Below are positions 1 through 11,097 of a stretch of DNA of 64,000 nucleotides, piece after piece. Both the position numbers and the translations under genes were made by a program. The DNA is from Takakia lepidozioides (Eukaryota; Streptophyta; Takakiopsida; Takakiales; Takakiaceae): assembly GCA_030704615.1 (NCBI GenBank), contig CM060733.1, positions 63,736,001-63,800,000 on the forward strand. The letters run 5' to 3'. Within the stretch, counting starts at the first letter, position 1, and each line of letters starts with the position of its first letter. Below the pieces are notes generated by a model. The model was not told where the DNA came from. It did not search any database and saw nothing but the letters and a program-made list of their open reading frames with translations.

Positions 1-40
1 CGCTAGAAGTGCGGAGCAACGCGAAGCCCTAGTTCTAGCG
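1..40. repeat. Hairpin-forming dispersed repeat, copy 1
   Basis: The first eight bases (CGCTAGAA) are exactly reverse-complementary to bases 33-40, giving a possible hairpin with a 24-base loop. Bases 8-33 (starting AGTGCGGAGC, ending GCCCTAGT) recur exactly at 4053-4078 in the same orientation. Because this copy lies at the window edge, its left context is unknown. It may be a transposon end or a dispersed repeat; its identity is not known. Confidence 0.6.
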
Positions 41-522
41 ACGACCGAAGGTCGGAAGCTAGTTTAGCGTAGAGCAGGAATAGGGTGCCATAGTGCCACA
101 TCATCGTCGCCACGTTTCGTCGCCATGTCATCGTAGCCAGGTCATCGTAGACACGTCATCGTCGTCGTCAATTTCTTTGGAATCTGCCCGGATTGCCCGC
201 CCAAAATATGCCAATAGAAATCGCCGCACCAACTTTTTCGGAACTGCCGCAATGCCCGGATCTTGATCTTCTTGAACTGCAGGAGCTCTGCCGCCATCGT
301 TCACCTTGCAAGCTGCAAGCTCTCAACAAATTGAGGAAATCCATGCTGAGGTAGATTGTAGCCCTGCGTTGTCTTTTACGTTCCTGTCGTCTCTCACCGT
401 CACCCGTTCCTGCATTTTCCCAATGGACCCATATCCCAGAATGCACACATTGGCCCTCACATGCATTAGGTTTTGCAACGGCGGCGGAGGATGAGGGTTC
501 ATCTGCAGGAGCTTCGTCTTGG

Positions 523-2382
523 ATGCAGAGGCTGAAGAGTGTGTTCAAGAGCAAGACACCTTCATCAGATTCTTCCCAATCAGATACTTCAAAAGAAAAA
601 TCTGTGTCTCAGCATGACCTTACAATGGAAAGTGAGTGCCATTCTACTGTGTCGCTAGGTGTTCTACTACAAATTCAACAATCTAATATCATAAAAGGCC
701 CTCACTTGCATAATGACTGCTGGGAGTTGATCAGTATGAACCGTTGGATCACTTTGTTTATTTATTGCAAAGGACACTTCACGAATTTCTTAGTTGAATG
801 AAATGATGGTGCAGACAAGTCTGCTTCTGGTACCAATTTGGCTTATAGGAGACAATGGCGGAGATTCGCAATATAGGACACCAGTATAACAGAGGGGGGG
901 ATGTGGAAACTGGCCGATGGTTTCCGCCGGGAATGTAAGTCTTTCGTGGGAAGAGTAACAGTGATCAAACAAGCAAGAAATTTTATGTCTTCTTTCAATG
1001 AGTGCTTGAAGACCCCAGATTGAGAACCCAATCCTGTAGTTTGCAGCCACGGCGGTCAGAGGTTGGAAATTAGCCCAATAACCGGTCTAGTACAAGTATG
1101 TACTCGATTTGTGAATCTTTCTTTGAAATCTGGCTCTGTCTCTCAATAGATTTTCTTTGTGTTGTACAGATTTTGCAGATGAGTTGAAGAAGGCACGCCA
1201 GTTTGGAAGTCTAACGACATTTGGACGCGGCCTGCCCAGAGGGGGTGAAGTATCAGTTGTAAAATCCCTTGAGAGACAGGAGGGGATTCTTCGATCCCTA
1301 GCCCTACATGACCCTCTGGTATGCTTTTTCATTACATCTGAATTTGGTTGCTACAAGAAAGTCTGTTTCAATGTTTAATGAGAGCACCAACCTTCAGAAG
1401 TGGTAAACAGTTAAAGAGGGTTGCATACTGGACGGCCAGGCTTGCAGGTGAGCACACGATGTCTTCAGAAAGTAAGCAAGGGGCATCGGGCTGGGCATGG
1501 TGTGGGTCCAGCGAGTTGGAGAGCTGCACAAGGCTGAGGTGGCAACGGAGTAGGGGTGCACTGTGCGTGATGTTGATGCCGTACTGGCAAAGTACGAGTG
1601 GGCAAAGGAGGCAAAGAGGCGTGTGATGAAGCTTAAGGAGGAAGGCAAGCCGCTTCCCAAGTCTCTTGACGAGGTTCGTCTCCCGTGTTTGCTGCCTAAG
1701 AGCTCTTGTATGTTTTTGTTATGCTCTGGCAGCTGCATTCTCTTCTCAAAATCTCTCCTCCCGCTGTCTCACCAATGGCTTTCCACTGTTTGCCTGTTTC
1801 CTACCATCTTTTAATACCTTGAATGATGAAATATATTTGTCCCTGTACCTTGAATATAAGGTGGCCATAGCTGGGAGATGAAGGGTCTGGCCTGAGGTTG
1901 ACACCATGGATTTGTTGATTGGTGAGGGTGGAAGAGTTGATGGGGGGTCGCTGGAATGCGGCAGCATATGTGAATCTTGCAAAAAGTGGACAACTGAGTC
2001 GAAATGCTGCTTGTCCATGCGGCTATGGAAAGAAGTACAAGAGGTGGGTTCTCGCTCTTTTCACAGCTCCTCTCATCTCTTTGCCCCATTCCAATGGGAG
2101 TGTCGTAAGGCGGAGAGAAGCAATGTTTCTGGCTACTTTATCTCACACTCATACTTAAACAGATGGATTTTGTGGCTAGATGAGTCAAATTTCAAACTTA
2201 AAGCAAAGCAAGTAGTACTATCAAACATGGTGTAGCCTGGCAATAAGCTGGCCGTGCGGCATCTGTGGCTTGACCACTATCTTACAAGCAAAGTATGCTC
2301 CAAATATATTGCCTATCCTTTACTAGACCATGATTGGTAAAAATCTGGGGAGTTCTGTTGCAGGTGTTGTGGGAAGTCATAA
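523..2382 (+). CDS. SEC-C motif protein of plant type, five exons
   Basis: Proposed exons are 523-631, 1170-1318, 1554-1673, 1937-2043 and 2364-2382; all introns are GT-AG, phases agree and the ORF is open (about 167 aa). Exon 2 reads FADELKKARQFGS, exon 3 contains AKYEWAKEAKRR and KLKEEGKPLPKS, exon 4 reads SGQLSRNAACPCGYGKKYKR, and exon 5 supplies CCGKS and the stop. CPCGxGKKYKRCCG is the SEC-C metal-binding signature. The order (ADELKKAR block, AKxxWAKEA block, KLKEEGKPxPKS, SEC-C) matches a small uncharacterised plant family as I remember it. An alternative start is ATG 343 in the same frame, followed by basic residues typical of an organelle presequence, but TAG 352-354 interrupts it. 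Likewise a coding-looking stretch at 1482-1550 upstream of exon 3 ends in TAG 1551-1553. The gene is therefore either short and intact or recently damaged. Function is unknown. Confidence 0.6.
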
Positions 2383-3355
2383 GCTTGGACTTGGAATTGT
2401 ACCAGATGTGATCCTGATCTCTGCCCTGGTGGACATGTATGCCAAATGTGGGTGTATGGAGGATGCAAAGGGAGTGTTCGACAATATGGTTGAATGAGAT
2501 GTGGTGTCGTGGAATGCAATGATCGCAGGATATGCACAACATGGTTGTCATAGGGAGGTCCTGCAACTATTTGAAGGAATGCAAAAGAACGGCTTGAAGC
2601 AGTATGTGTTCTCTCTGCATGCAGCCACACTGGCCTTCTGAATGAAGGTAGACGCTACTTCGATTCCCTGATTCAAGATCATGGTGTCACTCCGACAGTG
2701 TAGCACTTTGGCTGCATGGTGGACCTTCTTGGACGTGCGGGACAACTGGATGAGGCAGTGGACCCGATTAATAAAATGCCAATCAATCCAGATGTTGTGG
2801 TGTGGAAGGCCTTGTTTAGTGCCTGCAGAATCCATGACAATGTAGAGATGGCTCAACGTGCGGTAACATCTATCCTCAAGTGGAATGAACAGGATGCCGC
2901 GACTTATGTTGCTATCAAACATCTATGCTGCAGCTGGCAGGTGGGTTGATACTGTAAAGGTGAGAAGAATGATGAAGGTCAGAGGGGTTGAAAAGGAGCC
3001 AGGTCGCTGTGCATCCCAGAATTAAGGAAATCCATGCTGAGCTGAGAAGATTGTCTGGGAAGATGAAGGAGGCGGGGTATGTGCCTGACAGACGCTTTGT
3101 ATTGCATGATGTGGGGAGGAGGAAAAAGAATTTTCTCTTTGCCACCACAGTGAGAAGCTGGCCATTGGTTTTAGGCTGATCAGCATGACCCCTAGGACGC
3201 CTCTCCGTCTCATCAAGAATCTTCGACTGTGTGGTGACTGCCACACCTCCACCAAATTCATCTCAAAGATTGTTGGCCGAGCAATTGTTGTACAGGACGC
3301 TAACCGCTTTCACCACTTTGAAGATGTGATTTGTTCTTGTGGTGATTACTGGTGA
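2383..3355 (+). pseudogene. PPR protein with C-terminal DYW deaminase domain, broken
   Basis: PPR-DYW proteins bind organellar RNA and edit C to U. Translation gives [26 protein letters not shown] and GCMVDLLGRAGQLDEA (PPR repeats and E-type region), then KEAGYVPD, the deaminase zinc motif HSE followed by CGDC, and an exact GDYW end at 3341-3352 before TGA. It is not functional as read: TGA at 2495-2497, TAG at 2701-2703, a frameshift near 2919, about 17 codons missing after EPGR (near 3005), and frameshifts near 3110. The 5' end is missing; recognisable sequence begins at the stop codon of the SEC-C gene, so it lies in that gene's 3' flank. The deaminase residues HxE and CxxC have survived although the frame has not. 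No introns are visible. Confidence 0.88.
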
Positions 3356-4046
3356 AATGATGTCTTCTTGGAAAGATGCGAGTGTCTTGCTTCATTCATT
3401 GATCTGTGACTTAGCTACTCACATCATCCACCATTTCCTGAAAGTATTGACCATGATGTACTGTTGAGTGCATTTCCTGTGCCATAAATCCACAGTAAAT
3501 GATAGTGGGGTCTACCCGGCATAGGGGGGAAGTCAGCCCATAATTGCACTTGACTGAAGGGGTGATTTTTGACTGATTCTGGTGACAGTGGATGGAAATC
3601 AGAGTGTTGTCCTAATTCTGGGTTTGGGTGGTGGAGCTTCTCCAAAGCTTCAAGGTGGAAGTGAATACGAATTTTAATGAGCTTGATGAGAGGGGCAGCC
3701 CTATGCACAAGTTTGTTCAACATCTTAAATTTGGACATGTGTTTGTTTCTCGTGGTGTGGTTTTGGATGGAGCCCTTGATGAACTTGCATGAATATTGTC
3801 AAAAGCTAGCCTTAACCCACCAAGATCCAATCCCATGGTGGATGCTTGAAAGTTCATACAGTGAATGTAAGGGTATTTGGGTATGTTGTTATTGATTGAT
3901 GCGGCTTGTGAAAATTGAATGTTGAAATGCAGATCTGCCATTTTTCTTCCAGAAAAACACAAAACACGGGATCTTTGCATGTACCACCGTGGGGATGACC
4001 CAACCCTTTTTTTGTGAAAAATTGAACATAGTTCTCAGAATTCGTC
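3356..4046. other. Spacer without assignable gene
   Basis: About 690 bases between the PPR-DYW stop and the dispersed repeat. Only short ORFs occur in all six frames and none resembles a family I know. No strong repeat is visible. Confidence 0.5.
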
Positions 4047-4052
4047 ACTAGT

Positions 4053-4078
4053 AGTGCGGAGCAACGCGAAGCCCTAGT
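4053..4078. repeat. Dispersed repeat, copy 2
   Basis: An exact 26-base direct copy of bases 8-33, preceded by CTAG in both places. The two copies bracket the SEC-C gene and the PPR pseudogene. SINE copy 1 begins a few bases downstream. Confidence 0.75.
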
Positions 4079-4094
4079 AAATATATCCCGGATT

Positions 4095-4268
4095 GACAAC
4101 CAAGTTGTAGCCTAGTGGTAATGGGCACATACCACCTTGGAAGTGGTTGTGGGTTCAATCCACCGATTGGTGTCGCAAAGGTGTCCACCTCTGCTTGAAG
4201 GCAGTAGCCCTTGGGGTCAATAGACACCATAATTTACGCTTCTTTTGAGAGGCGTCATATATATATAT
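4095..4268 (+). mobile_element. tRNA-derived SINE, copy 1, with (AT)n tail
   Basis: The head has RNA polymerase III promoter boxes: A-box TAGCCTAGTGG at 4108-4118 and B-box GGTTCAATCC at 4152-4161, spaced as in a tRNA gene. There is no complete cloverleaf or acceptor stem, so it is a SINE and not a tRNA gene. The body continues through GGCAGTAGCC and a TTTACGC stretch with a small stem-loop, ending in GGCGTC and an (AT)n run. A 14-base TSD, ATATATCCCGGATT, lies at 4081-4094 and 4269-4282; its first bases overlap the AT tail. Related copies lie at 25916-26104 (minus) and 36704-36832. Confidence 0.85.
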
Positions 4269-4726
4269 ATATATCCCGGATTCGAGCCCTGTGCGGCCAG
4301 TGTTTAAGAGCACGACAACTAGACGAGAACAGATTCCGGTAGTAACCAAATAATATGAATTCTGAATTAAATCCCTTCTGGTGGTCGCAATAAGTTGACC
4401 CGGGGATGGGTATAATTAGGGTTGATAATAGTGGGCCAGAGTAGCATACTAGGGTTTGACAGTGCCCGCACCTGCGCTCTGCGCCCCACGTTCTCCTCAA
4501 GCTCCCCGCCACTATCTTTTCCCATGCGTGCCTTGCCATCTCTTTACTCGGGGTTTGTCCACTGTCGAAGTCTGCATCCCTTTTGACAGAGTCTGGTTGC
4601 CTTTCGTGTTGTTGTGTTGAAGTGAGGGTAGCGAATCTGAGCTGCTTTAGAAGTAATCGGACTGGGTGCGTAAATTTGACCGCTGTGCGCACAACAGCGA
4701 CACCGGGAGGGTGCAGATCGGGAAAA

Positions 4727-7700
4727 ATGTCTTCAGGTTCTGGTGAGAAGACCACAGTGTGGACAACTGTGAAGCCGTTTTTGAACGGAGGGTTGTCAGG
4801 CATGGGAGCCACCTGCGTCATCCAGCCAGTTGACATGATCAAGGTATGTTGTTAGGTCAAAGAGAGGGGATCGCTCCGGAGCACATTCTGGAACCGAGTC
4901 CAAAAATTTCCAGTCCTCTTTTGAAGTGATCCTTGTAATGATGCAAGTGTAACGCTTGCATCCTTTGATTTCACATCGTCCATTGTATTTAAGTTTCGAA
5001 TAGACGATTTCATTCCGTAGAGGATCTAGCACTAAATGCTGTAGTCAGGACACATTGTTTGATTTGCTTCTTTCCACTGTCGTGTCTGATCCAACCAATT
5101 CAATTGTCCAGAGTGCTACAGTGATTTTGAAGCTTTCTCTCTTGGCAGTTGGCACCCAGTTGTCCCAACACCCGTTGCATCTATGAGCTCATGCTTATTG
5201 CAATGTTCACGGTTAAAGTGTGAAATTGGAGATTTTGTGCTTTCCCTTTACAGGCTCGGTCATTTGCCTTGCAGCTGGTTGTCCTTGGCTCCTGTGAGGT
5301 AGGAGATGCCAGGTTGTAGGTCTTTGATGTTGTACATCTTAGTTGCTGTTTCGTTACTAATCCCTCCTAAATCTTCCTTTTTTCTCCCCTGCTGTTCGAC
5401 CTGTCTGACTCTCCCCTTTAGTTCTTCAGAAATCCCTGCCATCTCCGTCTGGGGACATCCGAGAGTGTGATAGGTTTCTGAAAGTATGTCTGACTATTGT
5501 GCTCCATACTGTTACTCTTCTCCGAATGGAGATGAAGCCAATCTAACAGAGCATTGGACAAATTGCTCCACTAATGCTCCTGTTGTGGGGTTCCATGCTT
5601 GTTTATTATACTGTATCGAATATTTATATTTAAAACCGTACGTCCTCATGCTCAGAAGCTGAAAATTCCTTTCTCTGTCTTGTGATGACCATGACCTTGT
5701 TGAATGATCATCCGCAAGTGCTCAAATCCTGCGAGCTTTGAGTGGTAGAGATCTGATGTGCAGGCAACTGTCATGCAGCTGACTCTGTGGCTGGCTTCCC
5801 CTCTGCACGTTAGATTGATGCTGATGGCACCTCACATCCTCTTCATTATTACTGTTAGTCAGCATTTCGCAGAAATCTACCCATAGCTGTCTTACAGTTT
5901 CATGAAGAGTGGGACTTAGATTACAACCCAAGGGGCCATCCCTGCTGGGCTTGAGGCTGAAGAAATTATGAGTACATTTCCTGCCTCTGCTCAGTAAGTT
6001 ACCTGAAAGAAACCACATGTCAAAATTTGGGCATGATGATGAGGATAGCAAATGGATTTGAACACACTTGGCACACTTTCCTTAAATGGGAATTTGAGTT
6101 GTATAGAAGCATGAACAGGATGGATGCCCGAGTGAAGGGTTTCTTCAGAAAATCTCAAAAGGACAAACCCAATTCCATGTCTTATAGCTATCCACACACA
6201 GTTTAATAGCACCTTGCTATTACTCCTGTTTATAAGTTAATTTATCTAGGCTGCTGGGATAAAGCCACCTCCATCTTCAACATTTTCTCATATTTAGGTA
6301 GCAGGGAGGGGTGAGGGCCAATGAACCTTGGAATGTCGTGTTGCTTGCATCTTCAAATGCCTGTTTTTACCGCAGCTTACAGCTAAGGCAGCTACAACTA
6401 CCCATTCAATACTGTTTTTCCAAGGCTTGTACACAGTGATAAAATTTGATTCAGGTGGAATTGATATCATAATTTGTACTTGGCAAATGGGGTGCAGGTG
6501 CGTATTCAGCTTGGGCAGGGTGGTGCGATGCAAGTGGCACGTGATGTTGTGCAGAAAGAGGGCTTTGGTGGTCTTTACAAGGTTGTTTGTCTTGGAATTT
6601 GGAGTTATAATTAACATAGTTGAGCCTATGCAGATATACACACTTTTATGTCTGTCCTGGCTTGGTTGAAATTTTCGGGTCACAATCCATACCCTGGTTT
6701 GTGTTGTACCTCACATTAAGTCTGGAAGGGTGACCCTTTACCTGTCCTTGATACCTTCCGCTTGAATGTGATAATTGCGGGTACTTTTTTTTATGAACTG
6801 TCTGCATTGGAACAGGCATTGAGGTGATGTCGACCATGCTTATGATAGCTGGTTGGATGAAGTTTTGAGTCAGCATGTCTTTATATGAACGCTACATATT
6901 ATACTCTTTTGAGTGTAAAATCTGCATGCTGTCATTCTGAACTCATTGGATTGTGGTGGAACAGGGTTTGTCAGCAGGATTGCTGAGACAAGCCACTTAC
7001 ACCACAGCCCGCCTGGGAACCTTCAGGTATGCACTATGTCTGTGACTTGTAGTTCATTTACACACTCGCTGGAACTTCTGTGGATGTTGGCCTGTGGATC
7101 TTGGTCATCCATCTGTGTTGCATCCACTCTTGCTTCTTCTAAGAGAGGAGATATTGGTAGCCTTGCATTTGGTTTACTTGCATGTTTGACATCAACTGGC
7201 GATTATGTAGGCAGCTCCAAAAGCAGCGATGGAGACTAGGAGGAAATAAAACCAGCCAATGAAGGCACAAGGTGATGGTTTTGAAGTGGTATTTTTTGAT
7301 TTGGATGTGGCTGATAGGGTGTTGACGAACAAGGCCATGGCAGCCAACGAGGGAAAGCCATTACCTCTGTACCAGAAAGCGCTTTGTGGACTAACTGCTG
7401 GTGCAATTGGGGCAAGCGTTGGGAGCCCTGCTGATCTAGCTCTCATTCGGATGCAGGCAGATGCCACGCTTCCAGAGGCTCAACGTCGCCATTATAAGAA
7501 TGCATTCCACGCATTAACACGTATCTCGAAGGATGAGGGACTGTTAGCCCTGTGGAAGGGTGCAGGCCCTACAGTGGTTCGAGCCATGGCCCTCAACATG
7601 GGCATGCTTGCATCATATGATCAGAGTGTGGAGTTTTTTAGGGACCAATTGAGCTTTGGAGAGATTCCAACTGTCATCGGTACGTAGATTGTCCGATGAT

Positions 7701-8673
7701 GTGCCCAGTCTATTGCAAGGAGTTTGGTATGGATGTATTCATTGTAATTGGATAAAAATGAGAGAAAGAGAGATGAAAGAAAAGAAACTTCATAATGTCG
7801 TATGGACTATGGGACAGTAGAACAAGGGAAGAAATCGGAAATCAAACTCCAAACATTGTATGGAGAATAAGTGCCCCATTCTGATAAGCTTATGTGAGCT
7901 TGGGAGAGCCCCTTTATCACCTTAACCTCTAAAGCAATCCTGTTTTCCTTTGTATTTCTAGTTTAACTGACATCGACAAAGATGATGTTGGAGTTGATGT
8001 GGGTGTTATGTATGTAGTAGACAGGCTTGGGCACACGTTAGTCGGAGAGAGGAAGAGAGTGCTAACCAGTGTTGGGACGGTGGGTACTTTTAACAGGGGC
8101 AAGTGCAGTATCTGGATTTTTTGCATCAGCCTGCAGTCTGCCCTTTGACTATGTGAAGACCCAGATTCAGAAGATGCAGCCAGGCCCTGACGGCAAGTTC
8201 CCGTATACAGGTTCCCTAGACTGCGCAATGAAAACACTCAAGTTGGGAGGTCCCTTGAAATTCTATTCTGGGTTTGGCACTTACTGTGTGCGAATTGCCC
8301 CCCATGTGATGGTGAGTCCACGTTTATTGATGTTTTGTTATTGGCAACATTAGCTGTTTCATGTCTGTTAGTTCATAATTATTTTGATGGTAAGTTTGGA
8401 TATGGAATGGCCAGCCCCTTGTTGTCTCTGTGTCAGTCTTCACCACTGAAGGGGGCCTCAGTTGTAGGGGTCACCCTACTTCCTCTTTCCATGCTTCACC
8501 TCCTCCTTCCCTGCTCTGTCTCAAGGCTTCTCTCTGTCTGCTTTTGTCCATATGTGTACCCACCTACGGTATATAAGACATTCAATAAGTTAATACTGTG
8601 TTTTATGGGTGTGCAGATGACATGGATTTTCTTGAACCAGATCCAAAAATTCGAGAAAACAATTGGGCTGTAA
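4727..8673 (+). CDS. DTC: Mitochondrial dicarboxylate/2-oxoglutarate carrier, six exons
   Basis: An inner-membrane exchanger of malate, 2-oxoglutarate and related acids (mitochondrial carrier family). Exons 4727-4843, 6498-6581, 6965-7026, 7318-7679, 8097-8311 and 8617-8673 join in phase through GT-AG introns to a 298-aa protein, the same length as plant DTC as I recall it. The three family signatures PxD/ExxK/R are present: PVDMIK (residues 34-39), PADLALIR (125-132) and PFDYVK (224-229). Other plant-DTC blocks are WTTVKPF near the N-terminus, LPLYQKALCGLTAGAIGA, RMQAD, MALNMGMLASYDQ and the C-terminal MTWIFLNQI. No stop or frameshift was found. There is no cleavable presequence, as usual for carriers. 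Intron 1 is long (1.65 kb) and holds nothing I recognise. This is the best-supported gene of the window. Confidence 0.95.
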
Positions 8674-10300
8674 GTTTGTTTTCAAAGAGCTCCCCGCCAG
8701 AATGTGTTGTTGTGGCTACTTTGGGGTGAAGTCCCTATTGTTGATTGAATTTTTGACTTGACGAAGGCGTGCTTCAAACTCGACGACATGGCCTGGGCTA
8801 GTTTGATGAGTTTACCCACCTTTAGCTAGTGGTGCTAGAGCAGGATCCACCTGTTGGATCTGGGGGAACTGACATCGTAGAGTTGCAAATGATGGATGGA
8901 TTAGATGTCCCAATTTGATGCTGGATAGTAATGGCTTGCGAACTGCTGGTGTCTTGTCTTTAGGGTGTATTTCCTGTTTTAGAGGCTTAGTGATTTATTA
9001 CCATTATTGATTTGTCGGGCAGCACACCTTGTGTAGCTCTTGCGACAAAGCATAGCATTTTCCAATCAATTTTCGATGGACGAAGATAGCAATAAAATCC
9101 TGGAAAACCACCTCCTCAATGGACTCCAGGGAGTGGGGTAATTTCAGCCGCAGATTCTTACTTCTATATCTCTAATAGTTGGTTACTTGAAACAGTTGCA
9201 TAGGAATGAAAGTTGCCCTTGTTTTCTCCATCCGTCTACTGAAAGATGTTCATTTCGAGAAGGATTTTCTGAACAGAAGATGTCAAATTCTTCCGCAGCT
9301 TGTGGTACTGGAATCACACCAAGTAGGAGTAGAGGGGCTTCAATCATACCCTCCTAATCTCTAACATACACACGGTTTTTTTTGGCTCGTTGGACCTGAA
9401 ATCACACTTTGGGAGAAGGCTCCATTGTTGCAGTTAGATGTGCAAGTTGCTGTTATATTTCTGTGGCTCATTAGACCTCAACTCACGGTTTGGTGGTGGA
9501 GCTTGGTTGCTGGGAGTTGTGCCTCTGACGGAACTTCATGGCACTTCGTGCTCTGTTGGTGTAGTAGAGGATCAGATTTGTTGTTAGCTGCCCCTACATT
9601 AGGATGGCAGGGTATATAACTCTGACATGAGGACAAGTCAAGGCATTTTCGAGCCATATTTCTCAATTGAGAATCAGTATCCATCTTAAGGCAACTACTG
9701 AGTTGTAGTTGAGCTGTCTGCTTGATTGAATCTTTTTTCTTTTTCTGCCATCCCATGATGGCTGTTGTTGGACGACTAATATTCCATTTTATTTTATCCC
9801 ATTTCTAATCTTCCTGGGTGTGTGTTGCTTCCAAACTATCAAGTGACCAGCTACGCGATCTATGTTTGTGAACAAAATACAAAGGCGGGAGGGAAATTCA
9901 TATCTTCAATGTGCATATTATAACCCTACTGAGGCCCACCCCAACCAAGAATAGAGAGCAAGTAGACATGATTGATCTTACTGAGTAAGAGTTCCCTAGC
10001 AACATCCATCTGATGCTGGTCTTTAGCTTCTCATTTCTGTTCCCTGGCGATGACTGAGACCGTATCTGAGTGGATGCCTGATCCCTATGGGTCCTTCCTG
10101 GATGTTTTTTTAGGGTTTGAAAATTCTTGACCACCTCAGGCCCGGGTGAAGTACAATCAATGGATGACATTAACGACAGAAGTCATTGGTGATGTTCCTG
10201 TAGAGCAATTGTAAACTGGCCTCTCCTGCATCATAAATAATTCACATTCTTTCCCTCCACAAAACCACGCCTGGATATACTATGCTGGTCATAAGCTAAA
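8674..10300. other. Intergenic stretch, nothing recognised
   Basis: About 1.6 kb after the carrier stop codon. ORFs are short and carry no known motif on either strand. The first few hundred bases are presumably carrier 3' UTR and flank. Confidence 0.5.
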
Positions 10301-10309
10301 AACATTTAC

Positions 10310-10697
10310 GTATCTATTTGTAATGAGAGCGTTTAAGTAATTGTCAGCTCCCTTTCCCTTCACAAAAACTTCAAAATTCCTATTTCCCCTATACACAAAT
10401 GCTTCAAGGTTATCCACCTGACTGCGATACGCTCCCTCACTGCTATTATTACCAACAAAAGGCAACTTGAATCCCATATCTCGTCAGCCTCTTGAAACTC
10501 CGTATACCCTAGGGGTAACCCCCTGGGGTACCTTTCCGGGCACCTTTCCGAGCACCTGTCCCTGGGTGGGTTACGGGGTGCACTCCGGGCACCCAATAAT
10601 TTTTATATAGGGCCCACCCCCGAAACGGGGCAGTAGCCGCAAGGCGAAGTCGCTCTTAGTTACGTCGGCCTCGGCCGGTGTCATCTCTCTCACTCTC
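10310..10697 (+). mobile_element. LINE 3' end, 5'-truncated
   Basis: Translation near 10412-10490 gives HLTAIRSLTAIITNKR, matching HLTALRSLTAIITNKR near 26730 at the C-terminus of the LINE described below. The non-coding tail also matches: GGGCCCACCCCCG, then GCAGTAGCCGCAAGGCGAAG, CTTAGTTACG, a GGCCTCGGCC stem-loop and a CT-rich end. This is therefore a dead 3' fragment of the same LINE family. Left boundary approximate. Confidence 0.75.
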
Positions 10698-11010
10698 GGC
10701 TCCCTTTATTTGCACATGATGGGTGTAATTGGCTGGATGTCCCATTAACATTTCCACCTCCATGTGATGTACATAGCGCAGAGTCTCTAATAGTGAGGGG
10801 GCTATAAAAGATTGTGTGTTTCCCAAAAAGTCCTATAGATGTTATGCTTTCTGAATCATGACAGTCTGACCACAATCACTCCATTCACCATGAACTACGC
10901 CTGGTCTGGGTATGGTATCCCAGAACTTCCATCATCATGCTTTCGCCATTACTTAAGAGTCTTTTAAAGAATGTATGTATTCTAAAAGCTCTATGGCAGG
11001 AAACTCTCAC

Positions 11011-11097
11011 CTGTCGCCCATCCCAAAAACAACACATCAAAATGAGTGTTAGTGAGGAAACTCGAGGTGCATAACGAGTTTCCTACACGTGCTATTG
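11011..11097 (-). other. Exon-like segment, paralogue of the 14.7-kb segment
   Basis: On the minus strand an 87-base open segment sits between an acceptor (GGAAAG) and a donor (GACAG/GTGAG). It translates as IARVGNSLCTSSFLTN, then VLFLGWATG. It aligns along its whole length with 14716-14803, and both flanking splice sites are shared. The peptide is hydrophobic and could be membrane-spanning. The family is not recognised. Confidence 0.45.

Noticed and set aside
333-3040. Shared 15-base word GAAATCCATGCTGAG at about 336 and 3027
   Set aside because: One occurrence is PPR-DYW coding (KEIHAEL); the other lies in the SEC-C leader. No similarity extends beyond it, so it is probably chance.
4108-4161. 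Possible tRNA gene
   Set aside because: A and B boxes are present, but no acceptor stem or anticodon arm can be folded, and TSDs plus an AT tail show a SINE.
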